From contig DATLNB010000072.1 in NCBI GenBank assembly GCA_035536995.1, positions 1 through 64,000 of the forward strand: a DNA stretch of 64,000 nucleotides. Reading direction: 5' to 3'. Below are positions 26,701-34,780 of the stretch, in pieces. The stretch comes from AV80 sp035536995. GTDB taxonomy: Bacteria > Verrucomicrobiota > Verrucomicrobiia > Chthoniobacterales > UBA10450. Position 1 is the stretch's first letter; every line of letters starts with the position of its first letter. Below the pieces are notes generated by a model, which did not search any database, was not told where the DNA came from, and saw nothing but the letters and a program-made list of their open reading frames with translations. A program made the translations under genes and the position numbers.

Positions 26701-27347
26701 AGGTGATCATCCGCGGGATCGGACCATCGCTTCCCTTTGCCGGTGTCCTGGCCGATCCAACCCTGAGCCTCGATAACGGCGCCATTACCAATGACAACTG
26801 GCGCTCGAATCAGGAACAGGAAATCATCGACACGACTATCCCGCCTTCGAATAACCTGGAATCCGCCATCGTGGCGACTTTGAGTCCCGGAGCGCATACT
26901 GCAGTCTTACGCGGCAGCGGTAACTCAACCGGCATCGGGGTTATCGAAGTTTACGATCTCGAATCGGGGTCTCCGGTGCAGCTGGCCAATATCTCGAGCC
27001 GCGGTCTGGTCCAGGCCGGCGATAACGTCATGATCGGCGGGTTCATCATCGGCGGGACGTATCCCGCGAAGGTGATTGTCCGCGCGATTGGCTCTTCCCT
27101 GCCCTTTGCCGGCAAGCTCGAGAACCCAACTCTTGAAGTTGTCGACCAGAACGGCGGCCGGATCAGCAACGACAATTGGCGTGAAACCCAGGAAGCCGAG
27201 GTCATTGCAACGACCATCCCGCCGACTAACGACAACGAGTCAGCCATCGTGGCCACCCTGGCGCCCGGCGCTTACACCGCCGTCGTTCGCGGCGCGGACG
27301 ACACGACCGGCATCGCGGTGGTAGAGGCGTATAACCTATCGCAATAG
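23772..27347 (+). CDS. Giant exported beta-rich protein with TLIGTDGA octapeptides (module C)
   Basis: 1191 residues. The signal peptide ends near residue 29 (LLIPVVLWFAQSKTARA). Mature order: a jelly-roll-like domain beginning TTWDVVADYNP (30-215); a second copy of the shared domain (about 218-420; DLVASEQPDD, WSYGYRT, ARWTAP, WVDLDNHGGDG); an Ig-like domain (420-510); a G8-like segment (about 533-600; WNDPATWGS); seven to eight octapeptides of type TLIGTDGA (about 732-796), the most regular array in the window and nearly identical at DNA level every 24 bp; an autotransporter-passenger-like stretch (GGTVSGMGELRG, PGNSPGG); and the two C-terminal ~120-residue repeats (950-1191). The C-terminal DNA is very close to that of the module A protein. 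Probably surface-exposed. Confidence 0.9.
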   Translation: MISLRTFARVLSLLIPVVLWFAQSKTARATTWDVVADYNPTTNNGDQVWQYGSTAADGSGFTHFTVTNHNSELLAWLGPLDSGVLKNLTRADKYYNICTRHPADVLGLYPQSNGSKVVVRWKAPASGHFLIQGRFQDVDKTTSDVSIVRNGNIAQPTFIDQINDTTCNATAVVKRFSFRMTLNAGDTIDFRVGWGSNNEYSYDGTGLAVEISDGTLWTAGKDLVASEQPDDPTENSATNAKVPEWSYGYRTTADGPDLTFFAENSHVNDSRGFEGWFGPDATALLVNAKFTPITLNAGFGDFKPLLPAQLYVHPGAGLFTVARWTAPVAADYRVLARWVDLDNHGGDGATAYVVQNGQVLFNETFRSTSTAVGRARLRARTLSLNAGDTLDFVLGPNGNRDFDGTAFNAAIRRVPKVTITSPASDPNAQNPIPASQDVHFTVDVQHSGPIADVMLLVDEIKSGPVDFTAPYSLQAHLPPGYHKVVVRATAQDGTSAESPEVVVVVAPPAAAQSKAAQDPDDGVSGPDASEAVGKLFYSVKGGGAPWNDPATWGSQSAVPGRWDYVLIQAGHHIALESGVQVRHLIVNGTLTGGLAAINPDLDVYGTLVVNGAVENLNLYIQPPAGKFLILRNSPALKFVNIINQNHFIITADKFNGEGVTLENRGTFKADPPFASQGPLRIPLDGFAQTGRTRLGADTVLDAPAGVKKLEGELQLSPDHTLPPHLAWLISESGSTLIGTDGATLIGTDGATLIGTDGATLIGTDGASLIGPDGVYLIGTDGATLIGTDGGSFGSTDSADAPRPATAEATTAGNIVLSGGTVSGMGELRGPVINEGAFIAPGNSPGGIVVNGDYTQQSNGTLVLEIGGKTLAPFAYDVFQVAGTANLGGNLVVKTINGYTPTSGDNVNPLLYGSHTGNFASVTSNAQVNLGPNGMQVTTDGTNPPPPKALNIATRMKVETGDNALIAGFIITGNAPKKVIIRGIGPSLPFAGVLADPTLSLDNGAITNDNWRSNQEQEIIDTTIPPSNNLESAIVATLSPGAHTAVLRGSGNSTGIGVIEVYDLESGSPVQLANISSRGLVQAGDNVMIGGFIIGGTYPAKVIVRAIGSSLPFAGKLENPTLEVVDQNGGRISNDNWRETQEAEVIATTIPPTNDNESAIVATLAPGAYTAVVRGADDTTGIAVVEAYNLSQ

Positions 27348-27368
27348 CTGAAAGGCCAACGGCCGATT

Positions 27369-27515
27369 GTAGGGCGCCTGTGTCAGGCGCCACTCAAAGG
27401 TTGGGGTTTCACAGAAACGCCCTACAAACTGAAGGTGGATTGAGCGCTCCGGTGCTCGATGATTGAAGCGAACCACGCGGGCCGATCTCACCGCGCGCGG
27501 AGCGCGCGATCCACC
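27369..27515. repeat. Palindromic elements after module C
   Basis: 27369-27391 is the GTAGGGCGCCTGTGTCAGGC hairpin, followed to 27426 by a complementary GGTTTCACAGAAACGCCCTA end. 27434-27515 is a GGTGGATTGAGCGCTC...GCGCGATCCACC inverted repeat like those at 11686 and 15435. The spacer separates two genes on the same strand, so at least one hairpin may terminate the upstream gene. Confidence 0.6.
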
Positions 27516-27627
27516 TATCCGAACTGTTTCAATTCTTCCGTTCCCGTAAAAACGGTCGACACGCCGCAAGGTTTCTGAGCTACTTCGGAGCTGATTTCCG
27601 GCGTTATCCGTTAGAAGCACTAAATTT

Positions 27628-30600
27628 ATGACCACGATCGCCCGAACGTTTTTCTGTGCCGGTTCTCTCGTCCTGCTCAACGCCACCCTGATCGTCGCGG
27701 CGGTGCAGGGGGAAACGGTAACCGAAAAATGGCTCAAACAATTCAACCCAAGCTCGGGAACTGATTTCCCCATCGGAACCACGGTGGACTCATCGGCCAA
27801 TGTGATCGTGTGCGGAGTGCAGCAGCCCAACGGCGCGTCAAAAGGTTTCGTGACCAAATACGCTGCTGCCGACGGCGCCATATTGTGGAGCGTGTCCCCG
27901 GCCATACCGGGCCAGATTCCCGCGGCGACCGCGAATGGCGACGTCATCGTGACCAGCAACTCTTCGCTCGGACCACTCACCATCACCCGTTACGCGGGCA
28001 CTGACGGCCATGTGGTCTGGGAAACAACTGGCCCCAGCGCGACTGCCCCTAAGGCTATGAAGCTCGATGCCGCCGGCAACGTTGTCGTCACTGGCCCGCT
28101 CCAGAACGATCTCGGGTTTGATGGAGACCGGCCGTATCCGATTCACAACTATTATACGGCTAAATATTCCGGCGCCGACGGACACCTGCTCTGGGAGAAA
28201 CAATATAACGGGCCGGAGAACTACGACGATATTCCAGCGGGCCTGGCCTTGGATGGGAATGGCAACGTCGTGGTGACTGGGGAATCGCAGGATTTCAAAG
28301 GGCGCCCCGAAATCTACACCGTGAAATACGACGGGACGGACGGACACGTCCTTTGGGAGCGCCGTTATAACGGGCCAAACGCATTCAATTACGACCGCGG
28401 CCGCGGCGTCACGCTAGATCCCTCCGGGGATGTCCTCGTAGCGGGACAGGGTGACGATGATAAGCTATACCTTGCCAAGTACGGTGGGGTGGACGGCCAC
28501 GTGCTGTGGGAAAGACTAATCCCTTACCCGGGCGGCGGTACTCTTCACGGCAACGACGTGGTCACAGATGCCCGCGGCAACGCGATCGTCACCGCCTACG
28601 CGGCTACAAACCACACGAGTTTTTTCGTCGGAAAATACCGCTCGTCGGATGGAGGGACGATCTGGCAGAAGCCATACCTTCCGGCATCCGGCAGCGGCGG
28701 CGCGGAATTGCATGGTTTGGCCCTGGACAGCGCCGGCAATATTGTCACCGCGGGTTCCTTCACCGTCCTCAATACAGATCGGAACGACGCTTACCTGGGC
28801 AAACTCTCTACCGCGGATGGCGCGGTGATTTGGGAAAAAACTTATGATGGTGCTGCCCATCTCGACGAAACAACTGCGGAGCGCGTGCCGTTCGCAATCG
28901 CTCCGGATGGGAGCATCGGGTTAGCAATCGCATCCTCGCTCGGCGGCCAGAACTATGAATCCGTTACCATCAAATATGCGGTGAGCGGAGCGAGCGCGGG
29001 CGGATCGCGGAACTTATGGACGGCCGGGAAGGATTTGCTTACCAACGAGGACCCCGACGATGCCGCTGAAACTGCGGCGACGAACGTGGATACTCCACAA
29101 TGGAGCTATGGTTATCGCTCAGTAGCAGCCAGCACCGCGCTCACGTTGTTTACTCCGCAACAACACGTCAACGATCCCAGCGGCTTGCAAGGCTGGGTCG
29201 CGCCCGGCCAGGCCACGCTGGGTGTGAACACAACGGATCATTCGATCACGTTCAACACCGGCTCGGGAAACTATAAGCCGTTACTGCCAGGACAGATTTA
29301 TTTGAGCCCCGGCTCCGGCAACGAGCTTCTCGTGGTGAGATGGACCGCGCCCGCGGCCGGTGATTACCGGGTCCTGGCTCGCTGGGTCGATCTCGATGAC
29401 CATGGGGGTGATGGCGCCGGCTGCCAGCTGGTCGTTAACGGCGACGTGCTGTTTTCAGAGACTTTCGAATCTACGCCGACGAAGGCAGGCCGGGCCCGAT
29501 TGCGCGCTAAGCTGCTTCGGCTCAATGCCGGGGACATCGTAGATTTCGTCCTTGCACCGCGCGCGACTCCTAGCTTCGACGCGACCGCGTTCAACGCTGT
29601 CATCAAGCAGGTGCCGCGAGTGACGATCACCTCCCCGGCGTCGGGAAGCGAGCTGACCGGCGACGTAACGTTTAACGTCAACGTTCAACACAGCCAGCCC
29701 ATCGAAAGCGTTTATCTCTTCTTCGACGACCAATCAGTCGGAATCGGCAACAACAACAATCCATACTCGATAAAGGCGGCCCCTAAACCTGGCTATCATG
29801 AGGTCAGAGCAGTCGTGACCGATAGTACTGGCGCGGTAGCGGAATCGCCGAAGATCGCAGTTATCATCAAGAAGCCCCAGGCGCAACAAAAGGCGAGCAA
29901 GACCGAAACAGCGGGACCGGATCTCATTCTCCCGTCCCCGGGTATCCTGCGTAAGTCGGTCAAGAGCGGCGACTGGCACGATGACAGCGTGTGGGAACCG
30001 GCCGGCAGGCCTACCAATAGCGATAGCTTGATCATCCAGAGCGGTCACGAAATCACGGTGGATAATGTCGCGCTGGCCTCTGATCTCACAATCAACGGCA
30101 AGCTGGGGTCCCTGTCAGCTGGACGACCTTCGATCACGGTCTTCGGCACCTGCCATCTCAACGGGCAACTGGAGAATGTAGTTCTTCACATCGCTACTTC
30201 GGGCAGGCTGTTGAATATCAACGGCACGGCGAAGCTCAGATTCGTCGCGCTCAGCAATTTTGGACGAATGACGATTCAGGCTACCGAGTTCGACGGCGAG
30301 GGCACGACCATTACGAACTCGGGAACGATAAAAGCCCATGTCCCGTTAGCGTCGCAGGAGGAACTGGTGGTGCCGGTTTCCAGCTACGAGCAAAAGGCCG
30401 GCTCCACGGTATTCGGGCCTAACACAACGTTAAAGGCGCCGGCCGGCGTCCGCATCGGCGGCGGCACCTACCAGGCCGCGCCTGGTTATCGTCCGCTGAT
30501 CGGCAATGACGGCAACACGCTCATCGGCATGGACGGCAACACGCTGATCGGGAACGACGGGAACACCCTGATCGGCAATGCCGGCGGCACCCTCATCAGC

Positions 30601-31977
30601 GACAATGGCGCAGCCCTGATCAGCGAGAACGGCCTTGGATTGCTCAGCGACGGCGGGGGCGGCCTGATTGGAAACGACGGCAATACCCTCCTTGGACCCG
30701 ATGGACTCCCGCTGATCGGCATGGATGGCAACACTCTTATCGGTAATGCCGGCGGAACGATTCAGCCCGCGAGCGCCGATAGCGTGGACTTGGCGTCAGC
30801 AGGCGGGATTATCCTAACTGGCGGCACGATCACAGGCACTGGAGAGCTGCGAGGTGACGTCCTGAACCAGGGCGCTTTCATAGTTCCCGGCAACTCACCC
30901 GGCGGCCTCGTCGTTATTGGTAATTACACCCAGGAAGCAGGGGGCACCCTCGTGCTGGAAATGGGCGGCAAAACTTTCTTTAATAACTTCAGCTACGATG
31001 TCTTCCAGGTATCAGGGAATGCGACTCTGGGCGGCAATCTCGTTGTAAAGACGATCAACGGCTTCACGCCGGCTCCGGGTGACAACATCAATCCGCTGCT
31101 TTACGGCAGCCACACTGGAAACTTCGCCAGCATCACTCCCAACGCCCAAGTCAACCTGGGCGCGAAGGGCGCTCAAATGACAACCGACGGGACGAACCCT
31201 CAAGGCCCGCGGGCGTTGAACATTTCCACTCGGCTACAAATCCAAGGCGGTGACAACGCGCTCTTCGCCGGCTTCATTATCACGGGCCCTTCAGGTTCGA
31301 CAAAGAAGGTCCTCATCCGTGGCCTCGGTCCGTCGCTCGCTCAGTCCGGTGTATCCGGGGCTATCCCTGATCCCTTTCTTGAGTTGCACAGCTCCGGCGC
31401 GACGGTGACCAACGACAACTGGCAGCAAGCGCCAAACGCGAACGAAATTCCGAATGGATTCGCTCCGGGAAATCCAAACGAGTCCGTCATCATTGCCACA
31501 CTCGGGCCGGGCAACTACAGCGCCATCCTGAAAGGCGCGCATGGCGAGACCGGCGTAGGTCTCGCCGAGGTCTACGACCTCGATCCGAATTCGGCTGCGC
31601 AGTTGGCGAACATCGCGACTCGCGGTTTTGTCCAGACCGGTGACAACGTGCTGATCGGCGGCTTCATTGTTAGCGGCAACCAGCCGGCGAAGGTTCTGGT
31701 GCGCGCCATCGGTTCGTCGCTTAGCGCCTTTGGCGTGCAGGGCGCGTTGCAGGACACGACGCTTGAAGTGCACGACTCGAACGGTGGCGTGATTAGCAAC
31801 GACAACTGGGGCGATAGCGATGGAGCCGCGATCCTTGATACCACGATCCCACCCAGCCATCCAAATGAGGCGGCTGTTTTTGCCATCCTCGTCCCCGGCA
31901 ATTATACCGCCATTGTCCGCGGCGCGGATGACACAACCGGCATCGCGGTGGTAGAAGCGTACAATCTCTCGCAATAG
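27628..31977 (+). CDS. Giant exported protein with SBBP-type propeller and octapeptide repeats
   Basis: 1449 residues. A signal peptide (about 1-28, FFCAGSLVLLNATLIVAAVQG) precedes a repetitive beta-propeller (about 30-450) of SBBP/PQQ-like units such as 'KYSGADGHLLWEKQYNG' and 'LDGNGNVVVTG'. Then come the shared WSYGYRS/ARWTAP domain (465-670), an Ig-like domain, a G8-like segment (about 773-830; GDWHDDSVWE), eleven octapeptides (LIGNDGNT, LIGMDGNT, LISENGLG; about 955-1046), an autotransporter-like stretch, and the two C-terminal repeats (1194-1449). The C-terminal repeats are more diverged than those of modules A-C. The gene has no kinase or sigma partner and no CTA-N17-CGTCA element. Its upstream DNA instead resembles that of the gene at 15638. 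Confidence 0.9.
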   Translation: MTTIARTFFCAGSLVLLNATLIVAAVQGETVTEKWLKQFNPSSGTDFPIGTTVDSSANVIVCGVQQPNGASKGFVTKYAAADGAILWSVSPAIPGQIPAATANGDVIVTSNSSLGPLTITRYAGTDGHVVWETTGPSATAPKAMKLDAAGNVVVTGPLQNDLGFDGDRPYPIHNYYTAKYSGADGHLLWEKQYNGPENYDDIPAGLALDGNGNVVVTGESQDFKGRPEIYTVKYDGTDGHVLWERRYNGPNAFNYDRGRGVTLDPSGDVLVAGQGDDDKLYLAKYGGVDGHVLWERLIPYPGGGTLHGNDVVTDARGNAIVTAYAATNHTSFFVGKYRSSDGGTIWQKPYLPASGSGGAELHGLALDSAGNIVTAGSFTVLNTDRNDAYLGKLSTADGAVIWEKTYDGAAHLDETTAERVPFAIAPDGSIGLAIASSLGGQNYESVTIKYAVSGASAGGSRNLWTAGKDLLTNEDPDDAAETAATNVDTPQWSYGYRSVAASTALTLFTPQQHVNDPSGLQGWVAPGQATLGVNTTDHSITFNTGSGNYKPLLPGQIYLSPGSGNELLVVRWTAPAAGDYRVLARWVDLDDHGGDGAGCQLVVNGDVLFSETFESTPTKAGRARLRAKLLRLNAGDIVDFVLAPRATPSFDATAFNAVIKQVPRVTITSPASGSELTGDVTFNVNVQHSQPIESVYLFFDDQSVGIGNNNNPYSIKAAPKPGYHEVRAVVTDSTGAVAESPKIAVIIKKPQAQQKASKTETAGPDLILPSPGILRKSVKSGDWHDDSVWEPAGRPTNSDSLIIQSGHEITVDNVALASDLTINGKLGSLSAGRPSITVFGTCHLNGQLENVVLHIATSGRLLNINGTAKLRFVALSNFGRMTIQATEFDGEGTTITNSGTIKAHVPLASQEELVVPVSSYEQKAGSTVFGPNTTLKAPAGVRIGGGTYQAAPGYRPLIGNDGNTLIGMDGNTLIGNDGNTLIGNAGGTLISDNGAALISENGLGLLSDGGGGLIGNDGNTLLGPDGLPLIGMDGNTLIGNAGGTIQPASADSVDLASAGGIILTGGTITGTGELRGDVLNQGAFIVPGNSPGGLVVIGNYTQEAGGTLVLEMGGKTFFNNFSYDVFQVSGNATLGGNLVVKTINGFTPAPGDNINPLLYGSHTGNFASITPNAQVNLGAKGAQMTTDGTNPQGPRALNISTRLQIQGGDNALFAGFIITGPSGSTKKVLIRGLGPSLAQSGVSGAIPDPFLELHSSGATVTNDNWQQAPNANEIPNGFAPGNPNESVIIATLGPGNYSAILKGAHGETGVGLAEVYDLDPNSAAQLANIATRGFVQTGDNVLIGGFIVSGNQPAKVLVRAIGSSLSAFGVQGALQDTTLEVHDSNGGVISNDNWGDSDGAAILDTTIPPSHPNEAAVFAILVPGNYTAIVRGADDTTGIAVVEAYNLSQ

Positions 31978-32007
31978 TTAAGGTGGATCGGCGTAGAGCG
32001 GCATTTG

Positions 32008-32064
32008 GTAGGGCGTCTGTGCCAGACGCCGTCCCAACCGCGGCGTTTCACAGAGGTCCTACAA
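32008..32064. repeat. GTAGGGCGTCTG hairpin element
   Basis: GTAGGGCGTCTGTGCCAGAC at 32008, closed by GTTTCACAGAGGTCCTACA. Same family as 27369-27426. Possible terminator for the exported-protein gene ending at 31977. Confidence 0.55.
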
Positions 32065-32131
32065 AGATCTGCTGCTCTGCGAAACACTGCGGCCATACGA
32101 CTGGACGAGCGGGCCGTTACGAATAAGTGGC

Positions 32132-32305
32132 ATGAAGAAGATCATCCTATTGCTGACCGTGACCGTAACTGCGGGCTTGCTGAGCTCCTGCACTGCCGTC
32201 GTGACCGAACCGGCCCCTGCCACGACGACCACCGTTCATAGCGAGCACACCGTTACCAAACCGGCGGCAACAACCACGACGACCACACGGTCAACCGGTC
32301 ACTGA
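32132..32305 (+). CDS. Small Thr-rich lipoprotein
   Basis: 57 residues, too short for most gene callers. ATG 32132 begins MKKIILLLTVTVTAGLLSSC: two lysines, a hydrophobic run and a lipobox (LSSC, Cys20), a textbook lipoprotein signal peptide. The mature part is short, unstructured and rich in Thr, Pro and Ala (TEPAPATTTTVHSEHTVTKP), ending RSTGH. The ribosome site is weak. Similar short Thr/Val-rich lipoproteins occur widely in Gram-negative bacteria without known function. The length of the open frame and the clean signal peptide support a real gene. No function can be assigned. Confidence 0.7.
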   Translation: MKKIILLLTVTVTAGLLSSCTAVVTEPAPATTTTVHSEHTVTKPAATTTTTTRSTGH

Positions 32306-32766
32306 TCGCGCGGGCCATCCGGCGTTAAGCGACGGTGTTTCGTCGAGCGACGGCATCGCCACGACTACGCTAGCTGCTGCGCGTGTGCCGCCAAACTGAA
32401 GCCCGGCGCGGGCAGTGATTTGTTTCCCAAACGCGCAGGGCCGCGTCGAGAAGCGCGAGACTGCGCGTGAAGCGCCCGCGCGTTGGCGGATCCGGGACGC
32501 CGGCTCGTGTCCCCATGCCGTTAGTCTGTCTGTTTGCGCGCGGCCCGCGCTCTTTCTTCCCTGGGGACTGGGCCCCCCCCTCGCTTGATGTCATCCGGTC
32601 CTTCTATTTCCTGTTTTGACGGGAAACGCATTTCGCGTTTCCGGAGGTCGGCTAATTCGCGGAAAATTTGCGGTAGCCTCAACTCAGGGCAGGGATAGCC
32701 GGCGCGGACGGAGGAAAGACACACCGCCGCCGATGGGACGCTCGAGATCCCGGTAATGTGATGGGG
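32306..32766. other. Gene-free stretch between lipoprotein and ABC-F gene
   Basis: 461 bp without a convincing gene. Minus-strand frames at 32370-32594 and 32521-32724 are open but rich in Arg, Pro and Gly with no recognisable family. A G/C homopolymer (CCCCCCCC near 32573) and an inverted CGCATTTCGCG patch near 32630 are visible. I see no tRNA, tmRNA or RNase P signature. Confidence 0.5.
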
Positions 32767-34716
32767 TTACGCCGCGTTAGGCTCGGCTAACTGCTCCCAT
32801 TGCGCGTTGAGGCGCTCCAAATCGGAAGTGACTGCTGAAAGCTCACGGTTCAACTGGGTCGCAGCGCCGCCCGCGTCGTAGGTCTCGGGTTTCTCCAACT
32901 CCTCGGTCAATTCCTTTTGCCGGCCTTCCAGCTTGAGGATCTGCATTTCCAAATCGCGGACCTTCTTTTCCCGGTCGCGCTTTGCCTTTGCTTCCGCTTT
33001 GCGTTGTTCCGCTTCGGCGCGTCGTTGCTCGCGAACCTCGCGCATCCCAGGTTTGTTGTTGCTGTAGCCGGGATCGGTGATCCCGGCCTGAGGCGACGCG
33101 TTGGTAAGGCCGGGATCACCGATCCCGGCTACAGTGCCAGCCCGGGCTGAAGTAGCGCGCGATTTATCCAGGTAATAATCGTAATCGCCCGCGTAAGGCG
33201 TGAGCTTGCCGCCGTGGATGTGCAAAACTGTCCGCGCCACCGCCCGGATAAAATAAACATCGTGGCTGATGAAGATCAGCGTCCCTTCATACTGCGAGAG
33301 GGCGCCAACCAACGCATCGATGCTGCCGACATCGAGGTGGGTCGTTGGCTCGTCCATCAAAAGCAGATTCGGCGGATCGAGCAACAACTTCACCAGCGCG
33401 AGCCGGGTCTTTTCTCCGCCGCTCAGCACCGCGGTCGTCTTGAAGACATCGTCGCCGCGGAAGAGAAACGAGCCCAGGACGGTCCGCGCGACCTGTTCGG
33501 AGACTGGGTTTGGCATGTCGCGCGCGGTGTCGAGCACAGTCATCATCGGGTCGAGCATATCGACACGATATTGGGAGAAGTAACCCACTTTGACGTTGTG
33601 CCCGACCTCGCGGGTTCCGTTTTGCACAGGCAACACTCCAGCCAGCAGCTTGAGCAAAGTAGATTTGCCCGCACCGTTCGGCCCGACCAGGACAGTGCGC
33701 TGTCCCCGCTCAGCCTCGAAGTTCAGCCCGCGATAGACAACCAAATCACCGTAGGCATGATCCACCTCGGTCAGATTGATCACGCGATGTCCGCTTCTGG
33801 GCGGCTGCGGAAAACGGAAATGCACGGTCTTCTCCCGCGCGACCGGCGCTTCGATCTTCTCCATCCGGTCGATCTGCTTCAGCTTGCTCTGAGCTTGTGA
33901 CGCTTTGCTGGCCTTGGCCCGGAAGCGATCGGCGAACTGCTGGAGCGCGGCGATCTCCTTTTGCTGATTTTTGTAGGCGGAAAGCTGCTGTTCTTCCCGC
34001 GCGGCTTTTTGCTCAACGTAGCTGTCCCAGTTGCCGCGGTACCGGTTCAGGCGCCGGTGCGCGATTTCCACGATCGAGCCGACCAGCTGGTTCAGGAATT
34101 CGCGGTCGTGCGAGATCATCAGGATCGCGCCTGGATAACTTCGAAGATATTCCTGGAACCAGACGAGCGATTCGAGATCGAGATGATTGGTTGGCTCGTC
34201 GAGCAGAAGCAGCTCCGGCTCCTGGACCAGGAGTCGGGCCAGATGGGCTCGCATAACCCAGCCGCCGCTTAAGGTGCGGGCCGGCCGGTCAAAATCCGAT
34301 TCGCGAAAGGCGAGTCCCGCCAGGATGCGTTTCGCCTTCGGCTCGAGCTGCCAGCCCCCGTGTTCGTCGAACAAATGGAGGGCTTCATGATGCTCGGCTG
34401 AATCCTCCGGCGTGCTCTTGAGAATGCGTTGCGCCTTCACCAGCTCGGGTGAAATGGCGCACGCAAGCTCGAGAACGGTTTCATCGCCCGCGGCCGCGTG
34501 TTCCTGCGGAAGAAATCCAACCGTGGCTGATTTCTCCAGCGAGATCTTTCCTTCGTCCGGAGACGCCTCCCCCAGGATCAATGAAAAGAGGGTCGATTTC
34601 CCGGCGCCGTTGGGGCCGACCAGGCCGACGCGATCGCCCCGGTTGACCTGGAGCGATGCTTCTTCAAACAGCGTGCGGCCGCCGAAGGCTTTTGTGACCT
34701 GGGAAATTGTGAGCAT
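32767..34716 (-). CDS. ABC-F family ATP-binding protein (Uup/YheS-like)
   Basis: 649 residues from ATG 34716 (MLTISQVTKAFGGRTLF). A longer frame to 34866 is discarded because it covers a duplicated repeat. Two nucleotide-binding domains are complete: Walker A GPNGAGKST twice, signature LSGG twice (LSGGWVMRAHLA; LSGGEKTRLALV), Walker B LLLLDEPTNHLD and LLLMDEPTTHLD. There are no membrane segments, so this is a soluble ABC-F protein of the kind that acts on ribosomes (translation rescue or antibiotic protection) or, for Uup, DNA and ribosomes. After the second domain comes a charged linker and a coiled coil (LEMQILKLEGRQKELTEELE), as in Uup/YheS. The linker (about 528-552) is encoded by a translated palindromic repeat doublet, the oddest point of the gene. 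Confidence 0.93.
   Translation of the reverse strand: MLTISQVTKAFGGRTLFEEASLQVNRGDRVGLVGPNGAGKSTLFSLILGEASPDEGKISLEKSATVGFLPQEHAAAGDETVLELACAISPELVKAQRILKSTPEDSAEHHEALHLFDEHGGWQLEPKAKRILAGLAFRESDFDRPARTLSGGWVMRAHLARLLVQEPELLLLDEPTNHLDLESLVWFQEYLRSYPGAILMISHDREFLNQLVGSIVEIAHRRLNRYRGNWDSYVEQKAAREEQQLSAYKNQQKEIAALQQFADRFRAKASKASQAQSKLKQIDRMEKIEAPVAREKTVHFRFPQPPRSGHRVINLTEVDHAYGDLVVYRGLNFEAERGQRTVLVGPNGAGKSTLLKLLAGVLPVQNGTREVGHNVKVGYFSQYRVDMLDPMMTVLDTARDMPNPVSEQVARTVLGSFLFRGDDVFKTTAVLSGGEKTRLALVKLLLDPPNLLLMDEPTTHLDVGSIDALVGALSQYEGTLIFISHDVYFIRAVARTVLHIHGGKLTPYAGDYDYYLDKSRATSARAGTVAGIGDPGLTNASPQAGITDPGYSNNKPGMREVREQRRAEAEQRKAEAKAKRDREKKVRDLEMQILKLEGRQKELTEELEKPETYDAGGAATQLNRELSAVTSDLERLNAQWEQLAEPNAA
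33062..33134. repeat. REP doublet (REPIN-like) inside the ABC-F gene
   Basis: Two 27-bp arms, 33062-33088 and 33108-33134, are exact reverse complements. Each holds its own palindrome (GCCGGGATC...GATCCCGGC). They are separated by 19 bp. The element is read in frame, giving AGIGDPGL and AGITDPGYS in the protein. A second, partly decayed doublet lies in intergenic DNA at 45038-45108. Confidence 0.85.
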
Positions 34717-34780
34717 GCGAGCGGCGGCGAATGTCGCGAATCCACGCCAGCCCGCAAGCCGGGGCTGTGCAGGCGTCGAG

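Noticed and set aside
32640..32766. RNase P RNA (GGAGGAAAG seen at 32711)
   Set aside because: The following bases are not TCCGGGC and no other conserved block or P-stem can be found.
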